From positions 3,081,565-3,145,564 of the forward strand of contig NZ_QENQ01000001.1 in NCBI RefSeq assembly GCF_003096275.1: 64,000 bases of DNA, in the 5' to 3' direction. Made by a program: the position numbers and the translations under genes. The DNA comes from Sphingomonas pokkalii. Its GTDB lineage: Bacteria; Pseudomonadota; Alphaproteobacteria; Sphingomonadales; Sphingomonadaceae. The notes under the pieces were generated by a model. The model did not search any database, was not told the origin of the DNA, and saw only the letters and a list, made by a program, of their open reading frames with translations. This document shows, one piece after another, positions 17,231 through 24,766 of the stretch; position 1 is the stretch's first letter; every line of letters begins with the position of its first letter.

Positions 17231-17306
17231 GGGGCCGTAGCTCAGCTGGGAGAGCGTCGCAATGGCATTGCGAAGGTCAGGGGTTCGATCCCCCTCGGCT
17301 CCACCA
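17231..17306 (+). tRNA. tRNA-Ala (anticodon GGC)
   Basis: A 76-base cloverleaf. The acceptor arms GGGGCCG and CGGCTCC pair, the D-arm contains GCTCAGCTGGGAGAGC, the anticodon stem is TCGCA/TGCGA around the loop ATGGCAT (anticodon GGC), and the T-arm is AGGGGTTCGATCCCCCT. The 3' CCA is encoded. All invariant positions are present. Confidence 0.97.
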
Positions 17307-17416
17307 TTTCCTTCCGATCAGCGCTGAAACAGCCTGATCCCCGGCGGGGCCGAAGCCGCCGCCCGGGTCTTCTTCCAGAATTGTCCGGCGTACCGTAGAT
17401 TGCGTTTATCGGGCGC

Positions 17417-18043
17417 CTATAGCGGCTTGCCGTCCTTGCCGATGGGCTCGATTTGATACGAGCAGCCATAGAGCGTCTTGCCCGGATGGGACGTCGCGTT
17501 GGAGACCGTACGCGCGATCACCATATGGGTACCGAAGCTTTCGCCATTGGCCGGCAGCTCGGTGGAATCGACCAGCACTTTCTCCCCCAGGAACTTGCGG
17601 AAAGGCATGGCCTTTTCGATTTCGGCGCGGCTGGCTTTGCCCGATTGGACCAGTTCGTCGATCAGCGGTTCGGCATCGGCTGCATTGGTGATCCCCTGCT
17701 TCCCTGCGATCACGCCGGGATCGGCAAGATCAAGAATGGCGAGGATCGCATTGGACGAAAAGGCGATGCGCCGAGTGCTGTAGCTGCCGGCCACCTGGAT
17801 CGGGGCAGGTAGTTCATATTCCGTCAGGAAGGGATTGCCGCTGTCGATCTTGCGCCAATGGCGTTTTTTCGCCAGCGCCTCCTCGCCCGAAATGGCGAAT
17901 GCGAAGCCGTTGTAGCTCGGGGCATCCAGCCGGCACTCGATCGCGTCGGTCTCGCGCACCGTCGCAGGGTCGAAATTCGGATCGTCGGCAGCGGCCAGGG
18001 GGGCGGCGGCGAACAGGGCGGCGAACAGGGCGAAATGAGTCAT
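17417..18043 (-). CDS. Secreted protein of unknown function
   Basis: A 208-residue protein with a clear signal peptide (FALFAALFAAAPLAAA). Two cysteines (IECRLD near the N-terminus and LYGCSYQ near the C-terminus) could form a disulfide in the periplasm. No family was recognised. The ATG overlaps the stop codon of the upstream LysR gene by four bases (ATGA), so the two are translated together. Nothing in the neighbourhood indicates a role, and its coupling to a regulator divergent from valine-catabolic genes may be incidental. Confidence 0.75.
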   Translation of the reverse strand: MTHFALFAALFAAAPLAAADDPNFDPATVRETDAIECRLDAPSYNGFAFAISGEEALAKKRHWRKIDSGNPFLTEYELPAPIQVAGSYSTRRIAFSSNAILAILDLADPGVIAGKQGITNAADAEPLIDELVQSGKASRAEIEKAMPFRKFLGEKVLVDSTELPANGESFGTHMVIARTVSNATSHPGKTLYGCSYQIEPIGKDGKPL

Positions 18044-18996
18044 GTCGATTCGCTATCGCCGGGAATACTGCGCGGCAAGACGCGGCGGCTTGGCGCGGCG
18101 GGAGTTTGCGACGTACCGTGCATGGCGTGGCGCAGCGGCTGCATCTCTTCGACGAGCCACCCCAGAAACCGATCGATTCGCGGTAGGCCGCGCAGATCGC
18201 GTGGCACCACCAGCCAGAAGCTGCGCTGGATATCGATGGTGTCGCGCAGGAGCCGCTCCAGCCCCGGCATCGCATCGCCGATGAAGCAGGGCAGGATGCC
18301 GCAGACATGGCCGCCCGCGATCATTTCCGCCTGTGCGTTGATGCTGGTGCTGCGGACCTGTGGCGCCAGCCGCCGATCGATTTCGGCGAGGTAGCGAAGC
18401 TCCGGCGCGTAGATCTGATCGCCGACATAGCCCGTCATCCGATGGCCCAGCAGGTCGGCCGGCTGGCGCAGCGGCGGGGCGGCGGCGAGATAGGCTCGCG
18501 TGGCATAGAGGCCAAGGGCGTAATCGGTAAGCTTGCTGGCGACGAGCGGCCCCGCGCGCGGACGGGCGAGCATGACCGCGACATCGACTTCGCGTCGCGA
18601 TGGGCTCAGGAACCCGCTTGATGCGATCAGATCGATCTGGATATTCGGGAATCGGCTGGTGAAGCCCTGCAGGCGTGGCGCGATGATCCGCGTGCCGAAG
18701 CCTTCGGAGGCGCTGACCCGTAGCGTGCCGGCCAATCCCATGCCATTGGGCTGGGTGCCTGCAATGTCGAGCGCTTCGGCTTCCATGCGCTCGACCTGGT
18801 CCAGCAGCCGCTGGCCGTCCTCCGTTAGCATATGCCCGGTCGGCGCGTGCTCGAACAAGCGCAGCGCCAGCGTCGTTTCCAGCTTGCGCAGTCGCCGCGA
18901 AACGGTGGTGGCATCCATCTCCAACGTCGCCGCCGCGCGGCTCAGCCGTTGCGCACGCGCCACCGCCAGAAAGATGCGGAGATCGTCCCAGTTCAT
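18040..18996 (-). CDS. LysR-family transcriptional regulator
   Basis: A 318-residue regulator. The N-terminal winged helix-turn-helix (MNWDDLRIFLAVARAQRLS, then DATTVSRRLRKLE) is followed by the effector-binding domain. It resembles the short-loop LysR group (MNWDDLRIFLAVAR) common in alphaproteobacteria. It is divergent from mmsA, with 122 bp between the starts containing a dyad (19026-19039), so it probably controls the valine operon. The inducer would plausibly be an intermediate of valine breakdown (inference). Its stop overlaps the start of the following secreted-protein gene. Confidence 0.92.
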   Translation of the reverse strand: MNWDDLRIFLAVARAQRLSRAAATLEMDATTVSRRLRKLETTLALRLFEHAPTGHMLTEDGQRLLDQVERMEAEALDIAGTQPNGMGLAGTLRVSASEGFGTRIIAPRLQGFTSRFPNIQIDLIASSGFLSPSRREVDVAVMLARPRAGPLVASKLTDYALGLYATRAYLAAAPPLRQPADLLGHRMTGYVGDQIYAPELRYLAEIDRRLAPQVRSTSINAQAEMIAGGHVCGILPCFIGDAMPGLERLLRDTIDIQRSFWLVVPRDLRGLPRIDRFLGWLVEEMQPLRHAMHGTSQTPAAPSRRVLPRSIPGDSEST

Positions 18997-19025
18997 GCCC
19001 GCCTTGTAGCCCCGGTGCGGTGCAG

Positions 19026-19039
19026 CTGCAAAATTGCAG
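19026..19039. promoter_or_regulatory. LysR-type operator between regulator and mmsA
   Basis: CTGCAA-AA-TTGCAG is a perfect 6-bp dyad with a 2-base centre, and contains T-N10-A symmetry of the LysR kind. It lies 30 bp upstream of the LysR start and 80 bp upstream of mmsA, the normal location for a binding site that serves both promoters. Confidence 0.5.
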
Positions 19040-19118
19040 TTACAACCTGCATATTCGTGCTCTTGCCTGCGTCACTGGGGTGCTTCAACGGTGTCGGCAG
19101 GAGAGCGAGGAGCCAGAT

Positions 19119-20618
19119 ATGCGCTTGATCGATCATGTTATCTCGGGCCACGGCGGAGGTGGCGCTGGCCGCCGCGCGGATGTGTTCGATCCCAATAGCG
19201 GCAGCGTGCAGGCCCAGGTCGCGCTCGGCACCTCGGCCGATCTTGATCGCGCGGTGGCGGCTGCGCAGGCCGCCCAGCCCGGCTGGGCCGCGACCAACCC
19301 GCAGCGCCGCGCCCGGGTGATGTTCCGCTTCAAGGAACTGGTCGAGGCGAACATGGACGCGCTCGCCCACCTGCTCTCCTCCGAGCATGGCAAGGTGATC
19401 GCGGATTCCAAGGGTGACATCCAGCGCGGGCTCGAGGTGATCGAGTTCGCCTGCGGCATCCCGCACGCGCTGAAGGGCGAGTATACCCAGGGTGCGGGTC
19501 CCGGCATCGACGTCTATTCGATGCGGATGCCGCTGGGGATCGGTGCGGGCATCACTCCGTTCAACTTCCCGGCGATGATCCCGATGTGGATGTTCGGGGT
19601 CGCGATCGCCTGCGGCAACGCCTTCATCCTCAAGCCGTCCGAGCGCGATCCTTCGGTGCCAGTCCGCCTCGCCGAGCTGATGCGCGAGGCCGGCGCGCCG
19701 GAGGGAATCCTGCAGGTGGTGCAGGGCGACAAGGAGATGGTCGACGCGATCCTCGACCATCCGGCGATCGGGGCGGTGAGCTTCGTCGGCTCGTCGGACA
19801 TCGCGCATTATGTCTACCAGCGCGGCGTCGCGGCGGGGAAGCGCGTCCAGGCGATGGGCGGCGCCAAGAACCACGGCATCGTCATGCCGGATGCCGATCT
19901 CGACCAGGTCGTGGCGGATCTCTCCGGCGCCGCGTTCGGCTCGGCGGGTGAGCGCTGCATGGCACTCCCCGTGGTCGTGCCGGTCGGGGACAAGACCGCC
20001 GATGCGCTGCGCGAAAAGCTGATCCCGGCGATTCGTTCGCTGCGGGTGGGCGTGTCGACCGATGCCGAGGCCCAGTACGGCCCGGTGGTCAACGCCGCGC
20101 ACAAGGCCCGCGTGGAGGGCTGGATCCAGACCGGCGTCGACGAAGGCGCGGAACTGGTGGTCGACGGTCGCGGCTTTTCGCTGCAGGGCCACGAGCAGGG
20201 CTTTTTCATCGGCCCGTCGCTGTTCGACCGCGTGACCCCGGCGATGAAGAGCTACCAGGAGGAGATCTTCGGCCCGGTCCTCCAGATCGTGCGCGCGCCC
20301 GATTTCGAGACCGCGCTGCGCCTGCCGAGCGAGCACCAGTACGGCAACGGCGTCGCGATCTTCACCCGCAACGGCCACGCCGCCCGCGAGTTCGCGGCGC
20401 GGGTGAATGTCGGCATGGTCGGCATCAACGTGCCGATCCCGGTGCCGGTGGCCTATCACAGCTTCGGCGGCTGGAAGCGCTCGGCCTTCGGCGACGTCAA
20501 CCAGCACGGCATGGAGGGCGTCCGCTTCTGGACCAAGGTGAAGACCGTCACCCAGCGCTGGCCAGATGGCGGCGTAGGCGACGCGGCCAACGCTTTCGTT
20601 ATCCCGACCATGGGGTGA
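19119..20618 (+). CDS. mmsA: Methylmalonate-semialdehyde dehydrogenase (CoA-acylating)
   Basis: A 499-residue NAD-dependent enzyme converting methylmalonate semialdehyde to propionyl-CoA, the last step of valine breakdown. It belongs to the aldehyde dehydrogenase superfamily: PFNFPAMIPMWMF, LKPSERDPSVP, SFVGSS and the catalytic Cys280 in GSAGERCMALP. GGAKNHGIVMPDAD has Asn where hydrolytic relatives have the general-base Glu, which is typical of this CoA-dependent group. The start at ATG 19119 follows GAGGAG. It is the first gene of the valine operon and is divergent from a LysR gene. Confidence 0.95.
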   Translation: MRLIDHVISGHGGGGAGRRADVFDPNSGSVQAQVALGTSADLDRAVAAAQAAQPGWAATNPQRRARVMFRFKELVEANMDALAHLLSSEHGKVIADSKGDIQRGLEVIEFACGIPHALKGEYTQGAGPGIDVYSMRMPLGIGAGITPFNFPAMIPMWMFGVAIACGNAFILKPSERDPSVPVRLAELMREAGAPEGILQVVQGDKEMVDAILDHPAIGAVSFVGSSDIAHYVYQRGVAAGKRVQAMGGAKNHGIVMPDADLDQVVADLSGAAFGSAGERCMALPVVVPVGDKTADALREKLIPAIRSLRVGVSTDAEAQYGPVVNAAHKARVEGWIQTGVDEGAELVVDGRGFSLQGHEQGFFIGPSLFDRVTPAMKSYQEEIFGPVLQIVRAPDFETALRLPSEHQYGNGVAIFTRNGHAAREFAARVNVGMVGINVPIPVPVAYHSFGGWKRSAFGDVNQHGMEGVRFWTKVKTVTQRWPDGGVGDAANAFVIPTMG

Positions 20619-20630
20619 CTCAAAACCAAT

Positions 20631-20751
20631 ATCCTCCCCCGCCAGGGGGAGGTGGCCCGCGCAGCGGGTCGGAGGGGGAGGAAGCACGCCGGCCGATGTT
20701 CTGGCATCCTCCCCCTCCGTCGCGCGCCACCTCCCCCTGGCGGGGGAGGAT
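20631..20751. repeat. Palindromic intergenic repeat, family B copy 1
   Basis: A 121-bp element between mmsA and the acyl-CoA dehydrogenase. The ends ATCCTCCCCCGCCAGGGGGA and the complement TCCCCCTGGCGGGGGAGGAT are exact inverted repeats (about 26 bp). The centre contains a further GGAGGGGGAGGA / TCCTCCCCCTCC pair. It would fold as a long hairpin in the operon mRNA. Related sequences are at 23762-23878 and 56021-56056. Confidence 0.85.
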
Positions 20752-20770
20752 ACGCTCTAGCTTTCTGCAA

Positions 20771-21928
20771 ATGGCTGAACCCATGACCCACCAGTTCGAC
20801 CTCACCGACGACCAGCGCCAGATCCAGGCGATGGCGCAGAAGTTCACCGCCGATGCGATCACCCGCCAAGCGGCCGAATGGGACGAGAAGCACATCTTCC
20901 CGCGCGACACGATCAAGGCCGCCGCCGAGCTCGGCTTCGCGGCGATCTATGTCTCGGAGGAATCGGGCGGCATCGGCCTCGGCCGGCTCGAATCGGCGCT
21001 GATCTTCGAGGCGATGGCCTATGGCTGCCCCTCCACCTCGGCGTTCATCTCGATCCACAACATGGCCGCCTGGATGATCGACCGCTTCGGCGCGCCGGCC
21101 GTGAAGGACAAGTATCTCCCCAGCCTGGTCACCATGGACCGGCTGGCCAGCTACTGCCTCACCGAACCCGGTTCGGGCTCGGACGCGGCCGCGCTCAAGA
21201 CGCGCGCGGTGCGCGACGGCGACCATTATATCGTCACCGGCACCAAGCAGTTCATCTCGGGCGGCGGCGAGAACGACCTCTACCTCACCATGGTCCGCAC
21301 CGGCGAGGACGGCCCCAAGGGCATTTCCTGCCTCGCGATCGAAAAGGACATGGCCGGCGTCAGCTTCGGCGCGCAGGAGCGCAAGCTCGGCTGGCACTCG
21401 CAGCCCACCGCGCAGGTGATCCTCGACAATGTCCGCGTGCCGGTGGAGAACCTCGTGGGTGCGGAGGGCGAGGGCTTCCGTATCGCGATGATGGGGCTGG
21501 ACGGAGGGCGGCTGAACATCGGTGCCTGCTCGCTGGGCGGGGCGCAGCGCTGCCTGGACGAGGCGGTCCGCTACACCAAGGAGCGGCAGCAGTTCGGCAA
21601 GGCGATCGCCGATTTCCAAAACACCCAGTTCACCCTCGCCGACATGGCGACGGAGCTGGAGGCCGCCCGCGCTTTGCTCTACCTCGCCGCTGCCAAGGTA
21701 ACCGCCGGCACCCCCGACAAGACCCGCTTCGCCGCGATGGCCAAGCGCCTCGCCACCGACACCGGCTCGGCGGTGGTCGACCGCGCGCTGCAACTCCATG
21801 GCGGCTACGGATATCTGATGGATTACCCGATCGAGCGCTTCTGGCGTGACCTGCGCGTCCATTCGATCCTAGAGGGCACCAACCAGGTGATGCGGATGAT
21901 CGTCGGGCGGGAGCTGGTGCGCGAATGA
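20771..21928 (+). CDS. Acyl-CoA dehydrogenase (isobutyryl-CoA type)
   Basis: A 385-residue FAD enzyme that oxidises an acyl-CoA to the trans-2-enoyl form; from context, isobutyryl-CoA to methacrylyl-CoA. Motifs: YCLTEPGSGSDAAALKT, KQFISGGGENDLYLTMVRT, QQFGKAIADFQ, LHGGYGY, and ILEGTNQVMRMIVGREL containing the catalytic Glu. ATG 20771 and ATG 20783 are both possible; neither has a good ribosome site, probably because a family B repeat ends only 19 bases upstream. Its stop overlaps the next gene's start (ATGA). Confidence 0.93.
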   Translation: MAEPMTHQFDLTDDQRQIQAMAQKFTADAITRQAAEWDEKHIFPRDTIKAAAELGFAAIYVSEESGGIGLGRLESALIFEAMAYGCPSTSAFISIHNMAAWMIDRFGAPAVKDKYLPSLVTMDRLASYCLTEPGSGSDAAALKTRAVRDGDHYIVTGTKQFISGGGENDLYLTMVRTGEDGPKGISCLAIEKDMAGVSFGAQERKLGWHSQPTAQVILDNVRVPVENLVGAEGEGFRIAMMGLDGGRLNIGACSLGGAQRCLDEAVRYTKERQQFGKAIADFQNTQFTLADMATELEAARALLYLAAAKVTAGTPDKTRFAAMAKRLATDTGSAVVDRALQLHGGYGYLMDYPIERFWRDLRVHSILEGTNQVMRMIVGRELVRE

Positions 21929-22962
21929 ACGAAATTCTCACCGCGGTCGAAGGCCCCGTCGCGCGCCTGCGCCTCAACCGCCCCAAGGCCCTCCACGCGC
22001 TCAACACCGCGATGTGCCGGGCGATGCTCGACGCGCTCGACGCGTGGGCGCAGGACGATAGCATCCATATCGTGCTGCTCGACCATGCCGAGGGCCGCGG
22101 CTTCTGCGCCGGGGGCGACATCCGCATGATCGCAGACAGCGGCGCGAGCGACGGTGCGGAAGCGGCGGACTTCTTTCGCATCGAGTATCGGCTCAACCAC
22201 CGGCTGTTCACCTATCCCAAGCCGATCGTCGCCTTTGCCGACGGCATCGTGATGGGTGGCGGCGTCGGCATCTCGCAGCCGGCGCGGTTCCGGGTCGCGA
22301 CCGAGAACACCAAGTTCGCCATGCCCGAGACCGGCATCGGCCTGTTCCCCGACGTGGGCGGCGGCTGGTATCTCTCGCGCCTGCTGGGGCGGATGGGCGA
22401 GTATCTGGCGCTGACCGGCCACCGGCTCGACGGCGCCGAGTGCCTCGCGCTCGGCCTCGCCACCCACTATCTCCCCGCCGAGGCGCTGGCTTCCGCCAAG
22501 GCGCAGATCACCACCACGCCCGACAAGGCGCTGGCGATCCTCACCGATCTGTCGATCGCGCCGCCGATCGCGAAGATCCTCGCCCACTATGCGGACATCG
22601 ATCGGCTGTTCGCCGGCGACAGCGTGGAGGAAATCTTCGTCGCGCTCGAAGCCGAGGACAGCGACTGGGCCGCGGCCACGCTGGCGACGCTGCGTGCCAA
22701 GTCACCCCAAGCCTGCAAGGTGTCGCTGCGCATCGTCCGCGAGGGGCGCACCATGCCCGATTTCGCCGCCGAGATGGCGCAGGAATATGCGGTGGCGACC
22801 CGCGTCTGCCGCCTGCCCGATTTCGCCGAGGGCGTGCGCGCGGTAATCGTCGACAAGGATAATGCCCCGCGTTGGGCTCCCTCCACCCCGGAAGCGGTGG
22901 ACAGCGCCGCGATCGATGCCATCTTCGCCCCCCTGCCGCCCGCGCAGGCCTGGGCGCCTTGA
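21925..22962 (+). CDS. 3-hydroxyisobutyryl-CoA hydrolase
   Basis: A 345-residue crotonase-fold thioesterase releasing CoA from 3-hydroxyisobutyryl-CoA in valine breakdown. It is longer than a plain enoyl-CoA hydratase and has the hydrolase hallmarks: GRGFCAGGDIRMI, FFRIEYRLNHRLFTYPKP, GIVMGGGVGISQPARFRVAT, MPETGIGLFPDVGGGWYLSRL with the catalytic Glu and Asp. It starts at the ATGA overlap with the dehydrogenase and ends 12 bases before the next gene. The assignment over a simple hydratase rests on length, these motifs and the operon. Confidence 0.93.
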   Translation: MNEILTAVEGPVARLRLNRPKALHALNTAMCRAMLDALDAWAQDDSIHIVLLDHAEGRGFCAGGDIRMIADSGASDGAEAADFFRIEYRLNHRLFTYPKPIVAFADGIVMGGGVGISQPARFRVATENTKFAMPETGIGLFPDVGGGWYLSRLLGRMGEYLALTGHRLDGAECLALGLATHYLPAEALASAKAQITTTPDKALAILTDLSIAPPIAKILAHYADIDRLFAGDSVEEIFVALEAEDSDWAAATLATLRAKSPQACKVSLRIVREGRTMPDFAAEMAQEYAVATRVCRLPDFAEGVRAVIVDKDNAPRWAPSTPEAVDSAAIDAIFAPLPPAQAWAP

Positions 22963-22974
22963 ACGGAGAACGTC

Positions 22975-23751
22975 ATGTCTTCCTACGAAACCCTTCTCGT
23001 CGAGCAGCGCAGCGCGGTGACGCTGGTCACGCTCAACCGGCCCAAGGCACTCAACGCGCTCAATGCGCAGGTGCTGAACGAACTGCTCGACGTGATGCGC
23101 GCCTTCGATGCGGATCCGTCCCAGGGCTGCGCGGTGCTCACCGGCAGCGAAAAGGCCTTCGCCGCGGGCGCCGACATCAAGGAGATGCAGGCGCAGGGCT
23201 TTGCCGACATGTACGGCCATGATTTCTTCGCCGGCTGGGACAGCTTCACCCGCACCCGCAAGCCGATCATCGCCGCGGTCGCCGGCTATGCGCTGGGCGG
23301 CGGTTGCGAAGTGGCGATGATGTGCGACTTCATCCTCGCGGCGGATACCGCCAAGTTCGGCCAGCCCGAGATCAAGCTGGGCGTCTCGCCGGGCATGGGC
23401 GGCTCGCAGCGACTTACCCGCGCGGTCGGCAAGGCCAAGGCGATGGAGATGTGCCTCACCGGCCGGATGATGGACGCCGCCGAAGCCGAGCGCGCCGGGC
23501 TGGTCAGCCGCATCGTGCCCGCCGCCGAACTGGTCGAGGAAGCGGTGCAGACCGCCGCGACCATCGCCGCGATGCCGCCGCTGGCGGTGAAGGCGAACAA
23601 GGAGATGGTCAACGTCGCGTTCGAGACGACGCTGGCCCAAGGTGTGCAGTTCGAGCGCCGCCTGTTCCACGCGCTGTTCGGTACCGAAGACCAGAAGGAA
23701 GGCATGACGGCGTTTGTCGAGAAGCGTCCGGGGAACTGGACGGGGCGTTGA
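22975..23751 (+). CDS. Enoyl-CoA hydratase
   Basis: A 258-residue crotonase-family hydratase, in this operon probably converting methacrylyl-CoA to 3-hydroxyisobutyryl-CoA. Motifs: [10 protein letters not shown] (oxyanion hole), [15 protein letters not shown], and [20 protein letters not shown] containing the two catalytic Glu residues region; it ends [12 protein letters not shown] like other short-chain hydratases. A GGAGAACG ribosome site precedes ATG 22975. It is second in line after the paralogous hydrolase and is separated from mmsB by a palindromic repeat. Confidence 0.94.
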   Translation: MSSYETLLVEQRSAVTLVTLNRPKALNALNAQVLNELLDVMRAFDADPSQGCAVLTGSEKAFAAGADIKEMQAQGFADMYGHDFFAGWDSFTRTRKPIIAAVAGYALGGGCEVAMMCDFILAADTAKFGQPEIKLGVSPGMGGSQRLTRAVGKAKAMEMCLTGRMMDAAEAERAGLVSRIVPAAELVEEAVQTAATIAAMPPLAVKANKEMVNVAFETTLAQGVQFERRLFHALFGTEDQKEGMTAFVEKRPGNWTGR

Positions 23752-23761
23752 GGCACTGAAC

Positions 23762-23878
23762 CACTCCCCCTCCCGCGTGCGGGAGGGGGCCGGGGGGTGG
23801 GCCCCCGGCATCCGCGACACCATCGCTTGTGGAGAGGGAGCGCCCACCCCCAGCCCCTCCCGCACGCGGGAGGGGAGT
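23762..23878. repeat. Palindromic intergenic repeat, family B copy 2
   Basis: A 117-bp element between the enoyl-CoA hydratase and mmsB genes. The left half (CTCCCGCGTGCGGGAG plus GGGGGTGGGC) is repeated in inverse orientation at the right half (GCCCACCCCCAGCCCCTCCC). The element ends 6 bases before the mmsB ATG, so it also occupies the mmsB ribosome-site region (GGGGAGTACCTGA). Confidence 0.8.
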
Positions 23879-23884
23879 ACCTGA

Positions 23885-24760
23885 ATGGCACGCGTAGCTT
23901 TTATCGGCCTGGGCAATATGGGCGGCGGGATGGCGGCGAACCTCGCCAAGGCCGGCCATGACGTCCGCGCCTTCGACCTGTCGGCAGAGGCACTGGAGCG
24001 CGCGAAGAAGGCCGGCTGCCTGCCCGCCACCGACGCCGCCGAGGCGATCGCAGGCGCCGAGGCGATCATCACCATGCTCCCCGCCGGGCGGCATGTGGAG
24101 GCGCTCTACACCGAGACGCTGCTCGACCGTGCTGAAGCGGGCGCGATCCTGATCGACTGCTCGACGATCGACGTCGCCACCGCCCGCCGCGTCGCCGAGG
24201 CCGCGACCCAGCGCGGGCTGCTCGCGGTCGACGCGCCGGTCTCGGGCGGGATTGCCGCGGCGACCGCCGGCACGCTCACCTTCATGGTCGGCGGGAGCGT
24301 CGCCGCGTTCGAGCGGGCGGAGCCCTATCTGAGCGACATGGGCAAGGCCGTGATCCATGCCGGCACCAGCGGCGCAGGCCAGGCGGCGAAGATCTGCAAC
24401 AACATGATCCTCGGCGCGACGATGGTCGCCACCTGCGAAGCCTTCGCGCTCGCCGAGAAGCTGGGGCTCGACCAGCAGCGCTTCTTCGACATCGCCTCGG
24501 TCTCCTCGGGCCAGAGCTGGTCGATGACGAGCTATTGCCCGGTCCCCGGCGTCGGCCCGGAAACCCCGGCCGATCGCGACTATCAGGGCGGGTTCGCAGC
24601 ACCCTTGATGCTCAAGGACCTCAAGCTGGCGATGGAAGCGGCCGCCAGCGTGGGCGCGCAGGTGCCGATGGGCGAACGCGCCGAGCAGCTCTACGCGGCG
24701 TTCGTCGAGGGCGAAGGCGCGGCGCTTGATTTTTCTGCGATCATCAAGACGCTGCGTTGA
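23885..24760 (+). CDS. mmsB: 3-hydroxyisobutyrate dehydrogenase
   Basis: A 291-residue NAD-dependent enzyme oxidising 3-hydroxyisobutyrate to methylmalonate semialdehyde, the substrate of MmsA. The Rossmann motif GLGNMGGGMAANLAKAGH is at the N-terminus; DAPVSGG binds substrate; the catalytic Lys is in GQAAKICNNM; YQGGFAAPLMLKDL is conserved. It is the last gene of the valine operon and is convergent with the GH92 gene, whose stop lies 6 bases away. The ribosome site is supplied by the end of a family B repeat. Confidence 0.95.
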   Translation: MARVAFIGLGNMGGGMAANLAKAGHDVRAFDLSAEALERAKKAGCLPATDAAEAIAGAEAIITMLPAGRHVEALYTETLLDRAEAGAILIDCSTIDVATARRVAEAATQRGLLAVDAPVSGGIAAATAGTLTFMVGGSVAAFERAEPYLSDMGKAVIHAGTSGAGQAAKICNNMILGATMVATCEAFALAEKLGLDQQRFFDIASVSSGQSWSMTSYCPVPGVGPETPADRDYQGGFAAPLMLKDLKLAMEAAASVGAQVPMGERAEQLYAAFVEGEGAALDFSAIIKTLR

Positions 24761-24766
24761 ACGCCC

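Noticed and set aside
20631..20751. Insertion sequence end
   Set aside because: No transposase, and the palindrome is symmetric like other intergenic repeats in the window.
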